Source: Acanthaster planci
Taxonomy: Eukaryota; Echinodermata; Asteroidea; Valvatida; Acanthasteridae
Direction: 5' to 3'
Length of the DNA stretch: 38,253 nucleotides
Assembly (NCBI RefSeq): GCF_001949145.1
Contig: NW_019091535.1
Coordinates: 774,839-813,091, forward strand
The position numbers and the translations under genes are program-made. Below the pieces are notes generated by a model that did not search any database, was not told the DNA's origin, and was given only the letters and a program-made list of their open reading frames with translations. Positions 20,675 to 30,178 of this stretch are shown piece by piece; the first letter of the stretch is position 1, and each line of letters opens with the position of its first letter.

Positions 20675-20700
20675 GGCTCCGCCCTCCCCTGTATTTGCAT
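20675..20700 (+). promoter_or_regulatory. GC-box plus perfect octamer ATTTGCAT (unit 2)
   Basis: GGCTCCGCCCTCCCCTGT followed at once by ATTTGCAT, the POU-factor octamer. Conserved in imperfect form in units 1 and 3. Function inferred only. Confidence 0.3.
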
Positions 20701-21018
20701 GATAGATACACATTTATTGTTATGTCTCTGTTTGACCTGTAAATAAATTCTACTTCTAAAGTGTTCGTAACTGTAACTGTGTTTGTAAGTGTTTTTTAAC
20801 TGTTATAACATAAATATCTGCCTTAAAGCTGCTACTCCATTTCCACTGTTTTGTCTTCATACGCACACACCGCTTGATGGTGGCGATGGCATTGACATGT
20901 CCAAGATCGGACCATACATGTCTCTCATGTGTACAGTATGTGTAAAAGCAATCTGTAATTTTCTGCAGTTATTTGAACCTAAGATGAAAGAAGCCTGGAC
21001 TTAGTACAGAGGTGTAGT

Positions 21019-21436
21019 TGCACGTTCTACGCAAACGCTGACGTCATTGCTTCGTGCGTATTGTCTCTCACGTACGGGTAGTTCGCAGGGACGTCCAATA
21101 CATTGTATGTGAAACATGAAAAGTTCACGTTGGAACAAAACGTGAGAAACTACAACTTTTTTGGAAGGTTTAAAATTATGCCGTGAACATTCGCTGATAT
21201 GAAATGGACATCTTTGGAAGATGGAAAGGTTATGCCATTGGGATTTTTCAAGCTTGGTTTATGATAACCGATTACACTTCTTTTGAGAGATTTACCGGAT
21301 GTGATTGATCATTTGTCCTTTTATTCGAGTATTCGTTGGAAGATGCAGGACGCGCCTCTAAACTTTCAAACAGGCATTTGACGCCCGCGCACCCGAGCGC
21401 GATAACAAAAGTTGTCGCGTTCGCGTAATACGTGCA
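21019..21436. mobile_element. inverted-repeat (MITE-like) element, about 420 bp
   Basis: Ends at 21019-21042 and 21414-21436 are reverse complements with few mismatches (TGCACGT..TACGC.AACGC.GAC). It is richer in CpG than its surroundings and has no coding capacity. The matching place in units 1 and 3 lacks it, consistent with insertion into unit 2. Confidence 0.55.
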
Positions 21437-21689
21437 TTTAAACCTCCCTAATGTGCTGCTGATGTACATGATACTGTGGTAATGTGACGTAAACTTATCA
21501 GTTACTTCATCAATCTAAAAAAAATAAAATTACCAAGTTCAAACGCATTAATCCAAACCAGTTACAAAAATGTTAAATTCAATTACATTATGCCTTGTTA
21601 TATTTTAATCAGAACCTTGCAATAATGGGACTGGAACAAAACGAGGACTGCAGATTTGCTTTTGGTATAGAATTTCGTTATATGAGTGA

Positions 21690-21900
21690 GTGTGGTGTAC
21701 ATTGAGACCGGACTGAATTGGTGTGGCCTGGATATCAGGAGTGGGGGTGTTTGTTTTTCCTGGTCCAAAGCCTCAGAATTGTGGCAATCTCCTTCCCAGG
21801 TTTGTTGACAAATGGGTGCTGCATTTGGGTGGGTGCAACGATATGTGCAGCCATGTTGTACATGTGCACATGTACGGTGTATACTTTGGCATATCGATTT
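21690..21900. other. highly conserved non-coding block (units 2 and 3)
   Basis: Almost identical to 32110-32340 in unit 3 (a handful of differences over ~200 bases), while flanking DNA is clearly more diverged. Not found in unit 1. Open frames cross it on both strands in both units, the better kept being on the minus strand (PFCQQTWEGDCHNSEALDQE in unit 3, PICQQTWEGDCHNSEALDQE in unit 2), but no splice sites or database-recognisable motif support a protein. Could be recent conversion, a repeat, or a functional RNA or element. Confidence 0.4.
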
Positions 21901-21973
21901 AGAGGTCATTTTGAATCCATCAATATCAAATGCCGTTTGTTTCACAACTCCGTGACTCTCTCCCGGTCCAGGA

Positions 21974-22045
21974 GCATAAATTCTCTTAGACGCTCAGTTT
22001 TTTAACTTAAGCATAAATTCTCTTAGACGCTCAGTTTTTTAACTT
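21974..22045. repeat. exact short direct duplication (2 x ~37 bp)
   Basis: The string from 'gcataaattctcttagacgc' to 'ttaactt' occurs twice without change at a 37-base period. Being exact, it is very recent or an assembly artefact. Confidence 0.85.
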
Positions 22046-22296
22046 GCTGGAAACCCAGATTTTTCCTTGCCTTTAGTTATTTTTTCTTTCAATTTTATTT
22101 TATAGTATATATTTTGATGATGTAATTTTTTAAAATCTTTAATTGTAAAAGTGTTAATTTATTTACAAGATTTAATCGACCAGTTTCTTTAACTTTACAT
22201 GTAGCATACATTTGTCAAAATTATAAATTCGGATTCAAAATCCTTTGTCTTAACAGTAAATGTATATTGCATCTATAGTGTAATTCGATTACCAGA

Positions 22297-22456
22297 ATTA
22301 GAAGCCATTACTGCGATGGCACAACGCTCGTGGACAGGTGGTACGCGCGCGTTACATGCCTCTTCGACCAATAGGATGTCGTGAATGAATGCACGCGCGC
22401 GTCAAGCTGAAGAATGTGCGTGTGAATGTGGTGTCACCGCAGTTATGGCGTCTAAT
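22297..22456. mobile_element. MITE-like element with ~22-bp inverted ends
   Basis: Inverted ends at 22297-22318 and 22435-22456 share ATTAGAAGCCATTACTGCG-type sequence. The element interrupts a block conserved in units 1 (12640-12660) and 3 (32745-32770), where 'tatc.at' runs straight into 'actt..attgtac', so those are empty sites. It contains two CGCGCGCG-like words and no coding frame. Confidence 0.65.
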
Positions 22457-22700
22457 CGGATTAGTCTAGAACTTGTATTGTACTTTAATAAATTTTATGC
22501 ATGACCCTTATTGGGAAGAATTGAAAGAGGTGCCTTGTTAATGTCATAGCCAGGTGTGATGTTAGACCCCAAAATATAGAAAGATTAGCAGGCATTGTTG
22601 AATATGTGTTAGAATTACTTATGCAGAAATGCTAACTTCTTTTTCTAAAGTTAAAGCTAAAATAAACCAAAAAGACGGTAAAATGTAAGTATCCTTGGTT

Positions 22701-24779
22701 TCACTTAACCCTAGAGGAATCCTCCATGACCCAGCCACATGTGTGTTTGACACACTGCCGTCTCAAGCCAAGACAAGACGCCGTGCCACTGCCGTGCCAA
22801 ACTGAATTCAAATGAGTGCGGCAACAGCGCTGCGCAGTTACCGAGCACATACATAGAGCAGTGTCGTGCCACAGCCCTTGCAAAGGACGAAATTAAGCGC
22901 TCAGCTGTATTTCCTGTCTAGCTGGAGCTTGCTGAGCCGAACTGCGCTAAACGCCGTGATACTGCGGTGTCGAACTTAAAAATAAATTGGTAGCACAGTG
23001 TATCCATTTTGAGCGGAAGACCCCCTCATCGGTTGAAAAAGAGCGATGTTGGTTGGGAGCGTTCAATTTGGTTGGTAGCTACGCGACCGTAACGCACGCA
23101 CTACGTTGTCGTTTGGACATGTAAACCGGCAAAAGAGCAGTTCAACTTTAGCCTCCATTGCTAGGGAAATTGCGCCCTCTCTTGGTCGCGCTCGCCGCTC
23201 ACGGCCCCGGCCTGAGTTCACATAAATAAACCATAGACACACAAGATACATTCATTCTTATTGCTATTGAGTATGGCAGGACGGCTACTTTAATCTGTGC
23301 TTGGACACACAGATTCATTTCAAACTGCACGTATATATAGGGAAGCTTGATGAATCGTTTTGGTTTTTAAGGTTACCGGAACCTCGAATTTATCATGATA
23401 TTTGTCTTACATGTGATATTGATCTTCATTTCCATGATAAAGGACCCATAACGTGACGTGATGATAATGCCATGGCCTATAACAATTATCTTGGATGAGA
23501 CAAGTTCCTAGTTAAGCAGGGCACGGCGCGTCGGCCTGGCGTGCATGTAGAGCTCGTCTGTCAAATCATCTGTGGATTTCAAATTGATGCCGTAGTTTTT
23601 TATTGACTGAAACGACAATTCCAAAACCCTGCAATGCTTACCAGATCTTGCTTTCATAACTATTATTTTCTCTCTACTTCCCTTGAAAAAGCACTCACTA
23701 TGTTTGTTTTATATTTATATAATAGGTTGCTGTGTTTCCATCAAGTTGATGTTCGTTAAAACTTAACCCATGTAATATAAGGAGGTTCTTGCTCTTCAAT
23801 GTTTTCCACTAGCTCATCATGGGCAACCTGTCTGAGTCTCAATGTCTGCAATGGGGTGATACGTGAACCCCTTCAAGAAGTCCAGCATCCGCAGACATGG
23901 GGCGAATTCGATCGAGGCCCACTGGTGGTTTGTTTGTTACATACGTAGCGCATGTGCAGTGAAGTTGAAGTTTGAGCCACCCTTGTTAAGGCGTTGTCAT
24001 CTTATAAGGCCAAAGGGGTAAAAACTTGAAGGTGGCCACAGGACAGGCAAAATCACAATAATAAAAGTGAAAATGGTCGTTTACTCGTGACCTACGTGGA
24101 CTCTTTTTCAAGCATTTTCTTATAACTGGTCCTGTCTGCACTGTGCTGTTAAAAACGGTTTCTACCAACGATGCGACCAGCCTCGATAGGCTGGTCGCGA
24201 AAAGTTGACTAGACCGATCCAACCATTGTATGATCGTTCGACAAGCATGCGCTTGATCACAGTTAGTCAAACTGTGGATAACTGTTCCTTAATTAATCGT
24301 ATATACTTGCTTATACATCTTGCGTATATAGTACCTAAGTGTGACGTTACTGTGAACCAGAAAGTGTAGTGCAAACGAATGGAGTACGTACGCGTGTTAA
24401 TGCCTTTAAACAATTTACACACATTTTTGTGCTGTTCAAGTACATGTAGGCTACATGTACATGTACATGAAGTCACTTCGCACCACTGTTTGCAGGCTCC
24501 CATAGGCGATTCCACTAATAAATGTGATTTGCTCTGTTAAAATGAGTCACATGTCTCCAGAGCCACTTTTGAGTTAAAGGCCTTTAAGAACCCTGCACGG
24601 TGTTGAAGCAATAGGAATCCTCAACATTTTAACATCTACACGACGTCCATTTTCAATGTACCAAAGTGAGTGACGTATCAAAAGAAAAAGTTCAAATTCC
24701 TCAATCTAATTCAAAGTAAAACTCAAAAGTAGCTCCAGAGACTTGTGACTCATTCTTACAGAGTGGGTTACAAACTCTC
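22701..24779. other. 5' spacer of unit 3
   Basis: No gene seen. 22710-23390 aligns loosely with the start of unit 2 (12890-13200). A stretch at 23390-23460 is repeated at 25510-25605 within the same unit. A CTCF-like site on the minus strand lies at 23172-23185 (reverse CCAAGAGAGGGCGC). A strong hairpin lies at 24173-24198. Confidence 0.5.
24173..24198. repeat. perfect 11-bp hairpin
   Basis: GCGACCAGCCT, loop CGAT, AGGCTGGTCGC. GC-rich stem with a four-base loop in AT-rich DNA. No T-run follows, so it is not an obvious terminator. No second copy seen. Confidence 0.75.
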
Positions 24780-24960
24780 ATTTATGTGCCCATGCGCATA
24801 ATTTGCATGGGAGGCCAAAAGCTTGAGCGGCCCATTGAAAATGTACGGGGGCACAAATTCCAACGTCACTTTTCTCTCAGGTTTTGCACTTTTTCACTTT
24901 CGTCTTGGGAAAACATTCTGAAATCATTACGGCTGTTACTTTCTGGTCTACAAGGATTTT
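24780..24960. promoter_or_regulatory. conserved non-coding block (unit 3 copy of 4890-5080)
   Basis: Aligned with unit 1 over about 180 bases in the same orientation; the palindrome is reduced to TGCCCATGCGCA. It lies about 1.5 kb before the putative first exon of copy 3, against about 0.9 kb in unit 1. Confidence 0.4.
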
Positions 24961-26404
24961 ACACTGCACTAAATAAAAGGCACGGTCTTCGCTTTCTCTC
25001 CGAACGCTGAATCGTGGGCTGAACGTAGGGCGAGATTGTTTCGGTATGTTCCGCCAGTTACATCGTCGACCTTAGAATGGTGGATGGTACCTTAACGTAT
25101 CGTACAATTTGTTTTAAAACTCACTAGCTAGAACGGAACCCCGACTGATTTTTTTCGCAGCCCTCGTGAGCTTCGAACGAAATTATTCAACTTTATATCT
25201 TGCTCTCCAAAAATCCCGCTCACACCAGAAAGTGAACTGGTCTATTGGACCAATGGACGAACACCAATGTCATGCGTTACCTTCCAGTTCCACGGTTCCA
25301 TCATGTCCGTATTTATCCGGTTCGTAAGTGACTTCGTCACAAAGGCGGACACGCCACAATTTGCAGGCTCCCCGCATTGTACGATCGTTGACATTGTGCG
25401 TTAACTTCCGGTTCCGTACGGTGATCAATGCATGTAACCCTATGTGCCGTGCATGTGCAGTGGGCGTGGTTTCAACTGAAGTGGCGTCACACTTACGAAC
25501 TGGATAGCATCGAAAAAACCCTCGGATTTATCATGATATTTGTCTTACATATGATATTGATAAGGTTTGGGGTTCATTTTCATGATCGAGGACCCATAAC
25601 GTACGCCAAATTAACGATGAAAAGCACCCCAAATAAAGCACAAGTCAAATACGTAGCTTTAAACGACAGCACAATACATCGTACCTCCTATGGGAAACGA
25701 TTTCTAGTAGAGCCAGGAAAGTCGCTTGCCTCTCCCGCCTGGGGCTAATGCGAGTTCCGTTGCTGTTATCCATCCATTTATCATCCCTTTCAAACCATAA
25801 TGTTGTTACCCGTTTAGTATGTAGGTGGGGACTCGAGCCACTGACTAGTGGAGCAGACTAACAGATGGAAAAGAACAATTTACGAATTATCTTCTCTAAA
25901 TTATCTCGTCAAAATGAGCTTGGACAAAATGTATCTCTTAAACATGAACGTCGACAAAATATGCTCGACTTTTTAACATGTACGCTTGATGCCGATGGTA
26001 TTGCATGACTTCCATGGGCATCAGAGCCAGTGTGAAAATCAAAGGTAGGCGAAGCTCAGGCCAACTCACGCATACCTGTTTTACATATAAAGTGTGGACA
26101 TTCCTTTGTTCTCACTGTGTAGGCGTGGCATACATAGTGTGGACCTCTACACAAAAGAAGTCCGCATAATATAGGGTGCGATGGCGTAGTGTGGACTCGC
26201 ACACTTCACACAATGTTTCCCCCTCTCTGAAAAACAGTTTCAGAGGTGTTTTGAGGTCAAGGTTACCCGCGGGAAAATGAAGAGGAACAGTCCAGGGAAT
26301 CATCATCAAAAATCCAGCTTGAAGGAGTTATCCTAATCGGAGAAAAAGGAGCATTTTGCTCAAGCTTCCTTAACCACACGAAGCCGACCCCAGCAAAAAC
26401 TGAA
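24961..26404. other. spacer between the conserved block and exon 1 of copy 3
   Basis: No gene seen. Bases 25318-25505 are found as the reverse complement in unit 4 (35100-35390). Bases 25740-25870 and 25970-26050 match unit 2. The open frame at 25428-25748 spans an internal repeat and is not conserved elsewhere. Confidence 0.45.
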
Positions 26405-26559
26405 GGGCTTCGTACCACCGAAAGAGGGCGCTATCGCATAGGCGGATCCTAAACTTAGAGAAAACCAAAGATCGTATATTTAGCGCCGGCGCTGTACGAT
26501 CTTTGGGAAAAAAAACCTCCACTCGTGACCTGCTCAGTGTGTCTTGTGCTGATCATAGA
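26405..26559 (+). promoter_or_regulatory. putative promoter plus non-coding exon 1 of copy 3
   Basis: Counterpart of 5776-5968 and 14620-14763. CTCF-like CCGAAAGAGGGCGC at 26418-26431 followed by 'tatcgca'. It contains a long hairpin at 26465-26506 not present in the other two. Ends in donor GA|GTGAGTAT, cut after 26559, and the last ~60 bases have no ATG. It is 1.69 kb before the acceptor of the main exon. Confidence 0.45.
26465..26506. repeat. double palindrome inside the exon 1 block of copy 3
   Basis: Outer arms CCAAAGATCGTA (26465-26476) and TACGATCTTTGG (26495-26506) are perfect complements, and the inside holds the perfect palindrome AGCGCCGGCGCT (26482-26493). If transcribed it would be a strong 5' UTR stem-loop; as DNA it could be a dyad binding site. 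Confidence 0.8.
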
Positions 26560-26695
26560 GTGAGTATTTGACCATAGTCCTTGCTCTTTGATTTGACAGT
26601 CCTTACTACTCAATACTAGGATCCCTAGCTCTACTTTCGTACTAGCGCACGGCCTGCACCCTGTGCGCTCAGTCAGAGGTATGGACGTGACACTT

Positions 26696-26805
26696 GCGTG
26701 CGTTTACCCCCACAACTTTGGGGGCCGACGTCTGCCCCTCTCCCTCGTGGGACGGGAGAGGAGCGGACGTCGGACCCCACAGTTCTGGGGGTAGCGTGCG
26801 TTGTC
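26696..26805. mobile_element. GC-rich foldback element
   Basis: Left arm about 26705-26752 and right arm 26753-26800 are reverse complements (ACCCCC.CAACTTTGGGGG and CCGACGTC.GCCCCTCTCCC against their complements). A fragment of the same sequence (CCCCAGAACTG..GGGTCCGACGTCCGCTCCT) is at 15245-15283 in unit 2, so it is a mobile family. Open frames on both strands here come from the palindrome. Confidence 0.65.
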
Positions 26806-27116
26806 GTTTCTCGCTTTACATGCTTAATGTGCGTGACCGTATAGCCGCGAGGTCCATGATTTCGCCATCCACTGTCAAGTCTCATTGGTTTTCACAGTAA
26901 GTGGCGAAATCAGGGACCTGGGGACGGTACCGTCATGCACGTTTGTTCTGTAATAAATAGTATTTTCTTGGAACAAGCTTAGGAAGGACCCATTTTGATC
27001 TTGTAAAACTGGTCAGTCCCCCCCCCCCGGAACAAAGGCAATGCTCTCTTTATTGTGCTGACCATATTTTTTAAATTTCCAATTATAAATTGTGAGAAAA
27101 TGTAACTTTTATACTG

Positions 27117-27310
27117 ACTAACCAGCCATTAGTCTTATCGCTAATATTAATGCTGCATTGCTGATTTTGCACCATGCACTGTGGAAAGGCATTGCGGGAA
27201 GAGAAAAGAGACAATGTTTGCCCCATTTTCCTTCCCATGATGCATTTATACAAGGCCTCATGTGCAAAATCACCCTTGCAGTATTTAAGCGATATGGCTT
27301 ATACAAATTT
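27117..27310. mobile_element. imperfect foldback element, about 190 bp
   Basis: The left half (from 'accagccattag' through GATTTTGCAC and 'gcattgcgggaag') and the right half read backwards (GCCATATCGCTTAAATACTGC, GATTTTGCAC, 'gcatcatgggaag') are similar over about 90 bases with several indels. Overlapping open frames on both strands (27118-27330 minus, 27174-27422 plus) are explained by this symmetry. Confidence 0.5.
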
Positions 27311-28294
27311 GAATCCACCACACGTGTCATGTGTTAAGACACTCACAGTTTCCCTTGTTATTTCCCTCAAAATCCAAAACCCCATCCACTTTTCACATCA
27401 ACCTTACGGTTATCGAGCATGATGTCATAGTCATCTACATGTACCAAGGTGAATCCAAAAAGTTAAAATGTAGTTCTCCCTTCTGTTACTCAGACTAGAC
27501 ATTGGCCAGAAGCATTTATCACGTTTCATGTGCACATGCTCAGAAGATTTAACTGGGGGGATAAATGAATGACAACATTGTTGTGTAACGTTTGGCAAAT
27601 GGACGCTCGTGATTGTTCTTGTTGTAGACAGTTTGTTCCCACCTCAGCTTTGTTCACTTACTTGCGGGGGGGGGGGATTATATCCACATGGCGACGGAAT
27701 GGGAAATTGGCCTCATCATGCCATTGCAGTGTTGACTCCTGTTTTGTTTGCTTCAATTAGCCTGTTCAAGTTTAGGCCTAGACAGTCAGTTTGTGGAGCA
27801 GGCCTATGAAGAGAAAGCGTGAAATTCTTGACCACTTTGGGCAAAGGAGGAAGGGCCAAGACTTGCAGAGATTTGCCAAATGAAAGGATTGCAACACTTA
27901 CATGACTTGGCAATGTACGCCATCGGCACTTCCTCCTTGCCACTCGCAAGATTCCCAAGAGCAGTAATACGAGAATGTTTTGAAAACCTCACTCTCAGAA
28001 TGAAGCATATATGATGGGCAAACATTTCTTTGGGCTAGCGTGGTCCATGCACATTAAAAGGTTGGACCAAGTGAGTGGATCTGCCATGTCTGAGTCATAG
28101 TGTGAATATTGAAGTGTAATGTCTGTGACTGTATAGTAGCTACTTGTAGGTCCCTAATTTTGCCTTCTTTTGTCGGGTCTGATTGCTTTTACAATAGCCT
28201 TACTGAATTTGTACACATGTACATGTTCCCTGTTCTTTTCCAGCGACCGTGAAATAGAGTGAGTAGAGACTGCACAATATCAATTATCAGGGGG

Positions 28295-28830
28295 ATGCCC
28301 GTGCACCATGGATACCATCACCACCACAACATCCACCACCATGCCCCCGTGTCAGCCACAGGCCAGGTGGTGGGTGGCCCAGCCATAGCAACACAAGCCA
28401 ACAATCCCATGGCGCTGCCGGCCTGCCTCGGCATGTTTTGTTTTTTCTGTCTCTTCAGCGGTACCATGATGGTGTCGTTTGGCTTCAGCGCCTTCACCGG
28501 CGTGGGCGTCATGGGGTGCCTCTTGTTGGTTGGGGGAGTGGCTTTGATGATTGCCTGTGTCGTTTTCTGCCGGAAGATCCGCATGCAGCAACAGCAGGCT
28601 ATCGTCAACCAGCAGGCAGCTGGGGTGACCACGATGGAGTACAGCCAGCCGGGCGCGCCGCCCATAGTACAGCCCCAGCAGCCAGGAGCACCCCCCATCA
28701 TTCACCCACAGGGTCTCGGGGCAACTATCGTGTATGGACCAGGGGGACAGGTGGCCTACCAACCCCAGGCCCAGCCAGGCTTCCAGCCATTACCTCAGCA
28801 GTATCCAGCAACAATTCCCTATCCGCAGCC
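28295..28830 (+). CDS. copy 3, main coding exon: short-His two-pass membrane protein with PPxY tail
   Basis: Exon 28244-28830 after acceptor ttcttttccag; start ATG 28295. With the exon at 29221 the protein is 219 residues, the shortest copy: the His head is only MPVHHGYHHHHNIHHH, nine His. Hydrophobic segments at about 40-63 and 68-92 with extra Cys (CFFC, ACVVFCRK) are followed by the Gln run and Pro/Gln/Tyr tail. Just upstream, where copies 1, 2 and 4 could read RPQN or RPPN, this copy has CGA CCG TGA, so the conserved upstream reading cannot be required protein. This decides the start for the whole family, unless copy 3 is damaged. A 12-base in-frame insertion lies before the Met. The TAA at 28832-28834 is within the GTAAGT donor. 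Confidence 0.83.
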
Positions 28831-29220
28831 GTAAGTTGCTCTGAGGAACATTCATAGGTGACCCACTCAAAGCATGCCATCGGTGGCCAAGCCGCCACAA
28901 AGTCAAGTTAGTCACCTGATACTACCTTTAGAAATTAATTAATTCGAAATTATATGTACATAAGTTGAAGAGTTTGTATTTAAAAAAGCTTATGGATTTT
29001 CGATTTGATACAAAAGTACAACCCTGATAATGTCTAGTTACCACCTGGACACGCTGTAATCACTACTCGGTCATTTCAGGGCTGCAGTGGAAGCGCTGGA
29101 TTGGTAGGCATTTGAGGGAAATTACACCATTGAAACAATCTACCACTTTCTGCATGGAGTGGCTGTCTGGTGCATGCATGCTCTTCCATGCTGATCATTT
29201 CATTTCCATATATTTTGTAG
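28831..29220 (+). other. intron 2 of copy 3
   Basis: Shortest second intron, 390 bases. Donor GTAAGT, acceptor attttgtag. Shares its first ~120 bases with the other copies and its last ~100 with copies 1 and 2 but lacks the middle block present in those. Confidence 0.78.
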
Positions 29221-29344
29221 GGGTCCTGATATGTCCAAGTCTGATCTACCAGCTGAGCCTATTGCACCCCCACCAACCTACAAGGATGCAGCCAACCCAA
29301 CCAAGAAACCTGACGGTGGAAGCAACCAGCCAGTTGCAGTGTAA
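29221..29344 (+). CDS. copy 3, last coding exon with PPPTY motif
   Basis: Same opening bases, phase and length (124 bases) as copy 1. Open to TAA at 29342-29344. Encodes APPPTYKDAA (protein residues 194-203). The Pro-Pro-x-Tyr is kept, but the Glu after the Tyr is now Lys, a charge change that could alter WW-domain preference. The end differs (GGSNQPVAV). The motif is held while neighbours change, a sign of selection on PPxY. Confidence 0.8.
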
Positions 29345-29500
29345 CCTTCTCACGGCGGTGCACAGGGTAGAGGGGGAATGCCGATGCAGGTAAACTAGGT
29401 CTTGGTCTGGGTTGAAATCCTACCTCAGTCTCTCTTGGATGTGGTCGGCTGACAGTTGACTGCCATGGACAATGACACCACTATCTGAAATGCCTGTAAC
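29345..29500 (+). repeat. tRNA-like (SINE-type) sequence after the stop of copy 3
   Basis: Counterpart of 9601-9760. The A-box side is 'cggcggtgcacagggtagag' and the B-box side GGTTGAAATCC, more decayed than in unit 1. Confidence 0.4.
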
Positions 29501-29935
29501 TGGTACCCTGAGGCCTCCATAGCAAACATGTTATACCGCCCCATGGCCATTATACTACGGATGCGATGAACTCTGACATCAGGTCATCAGACTGTATTCG
29601 TAGGGTACCCAATTTCTGTCGTATTTCTGAATGTATAAATTTGAAACCCTTATAGGGATGGAACCAGGTGCTTTTGGGAGTGGGAATGAAATCGTAGAAT
29701 TTATCTGTTTCTTGAAATTCATTGCTTTCAAATGAATATACCACATTGGGAAACCTGACTGAAATGGCCCTCCATGAATACCATCCACTGATTGTGAGCT
29801 AACCTTTGTCAGGGAAAGTACTCCAAAGTCAGCGGTGGCTAAACAATTTTCAAATTGGAAGGAAGGGGGCAGTTGTGAGATAATCATTGTAAAGACGCTA
29901 AGAACTGAAAGTGTTAAAACAGTAACTCTTTTTCA

Positions 29936-30178
29936 GCGTTAAATCCAACATTTTAAATGTTGTAAGCTTGCATTTCAAATACCCTTATCCAACAGTGTCA
30001 GAATTAATTCAACATTTTTCCCCTTGCTGTTTTGATATCACCATTTCAAATGCTGAATTAACAGTTAAAGTGCTGAATTTCAAATCTACAATGTTGTGTT
30101 TGTCATTTGAAATGTCGGCTTCAACACTTTCAAAGAGTGGTCACTGACCGCGCACCCGTAAATGTTGGATTTGACTAT
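29936..30178. mobile_element. AT-rich inverted-repeat element (possible MITE)
   Basis: Ends share AAATCCAACATTT and its complement AAATGTTGGATTT. The inside is full of direct and inverted 'ttcaaatg' / 'gttgaa' words. No matching sequence was seen in unit 1, where the flanks are nearly continuous. Confidence 0.45.

Larger units (their letters stand above)
19001..22700 (+). other. 3' flank and spacer of unit 2
   Basis: No gene seen. Conserved blocks match units 1 and 3 (19770-19990, 20640-20960, 21690-21900 and 22085-22650). Insertions special to this unit are a diverged two-copy tandem duplication at 19348-19719 and two foldback elements at 21019-21436 and 22297-22456. Candidate AATAAA signals lie at 20742-20747 and 22487-22492. 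Confidence 0.55.
26560..28243 (+). other. putative intron 1 of copy 3
   Basis: From donor GTGAGTAT to acceptor ttcttttccag before 28244. Contains two foldback elements (26696-26805, 27117-27310), a C11 run at 27018-27028 and a G11 run at 27666-27676. Bases 28010-28090 align with 36225-36290 in unit 4. A stretch near 26830-26895 is loosely repeated at 28125-28200. Confidence 0.4.

Noticed and set aside
20789-21004. Protein from the conserved frame with DGIDMSKIGPYMSLMC (also 31657-31878)
   Set aside because: Conserved at DNA level in both strands and all frames; the unit 1 counterpart (12205-12330) breaks the frame. More likely conserved 3' UTR or spacer.
27018-27028. C11 run (also G11 at 27666-27676 and C10 at 3499-3508) as regulatory motifs
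   Set aside because: Simple homopolymers, error-prone in sequencing and not matched in the other units.
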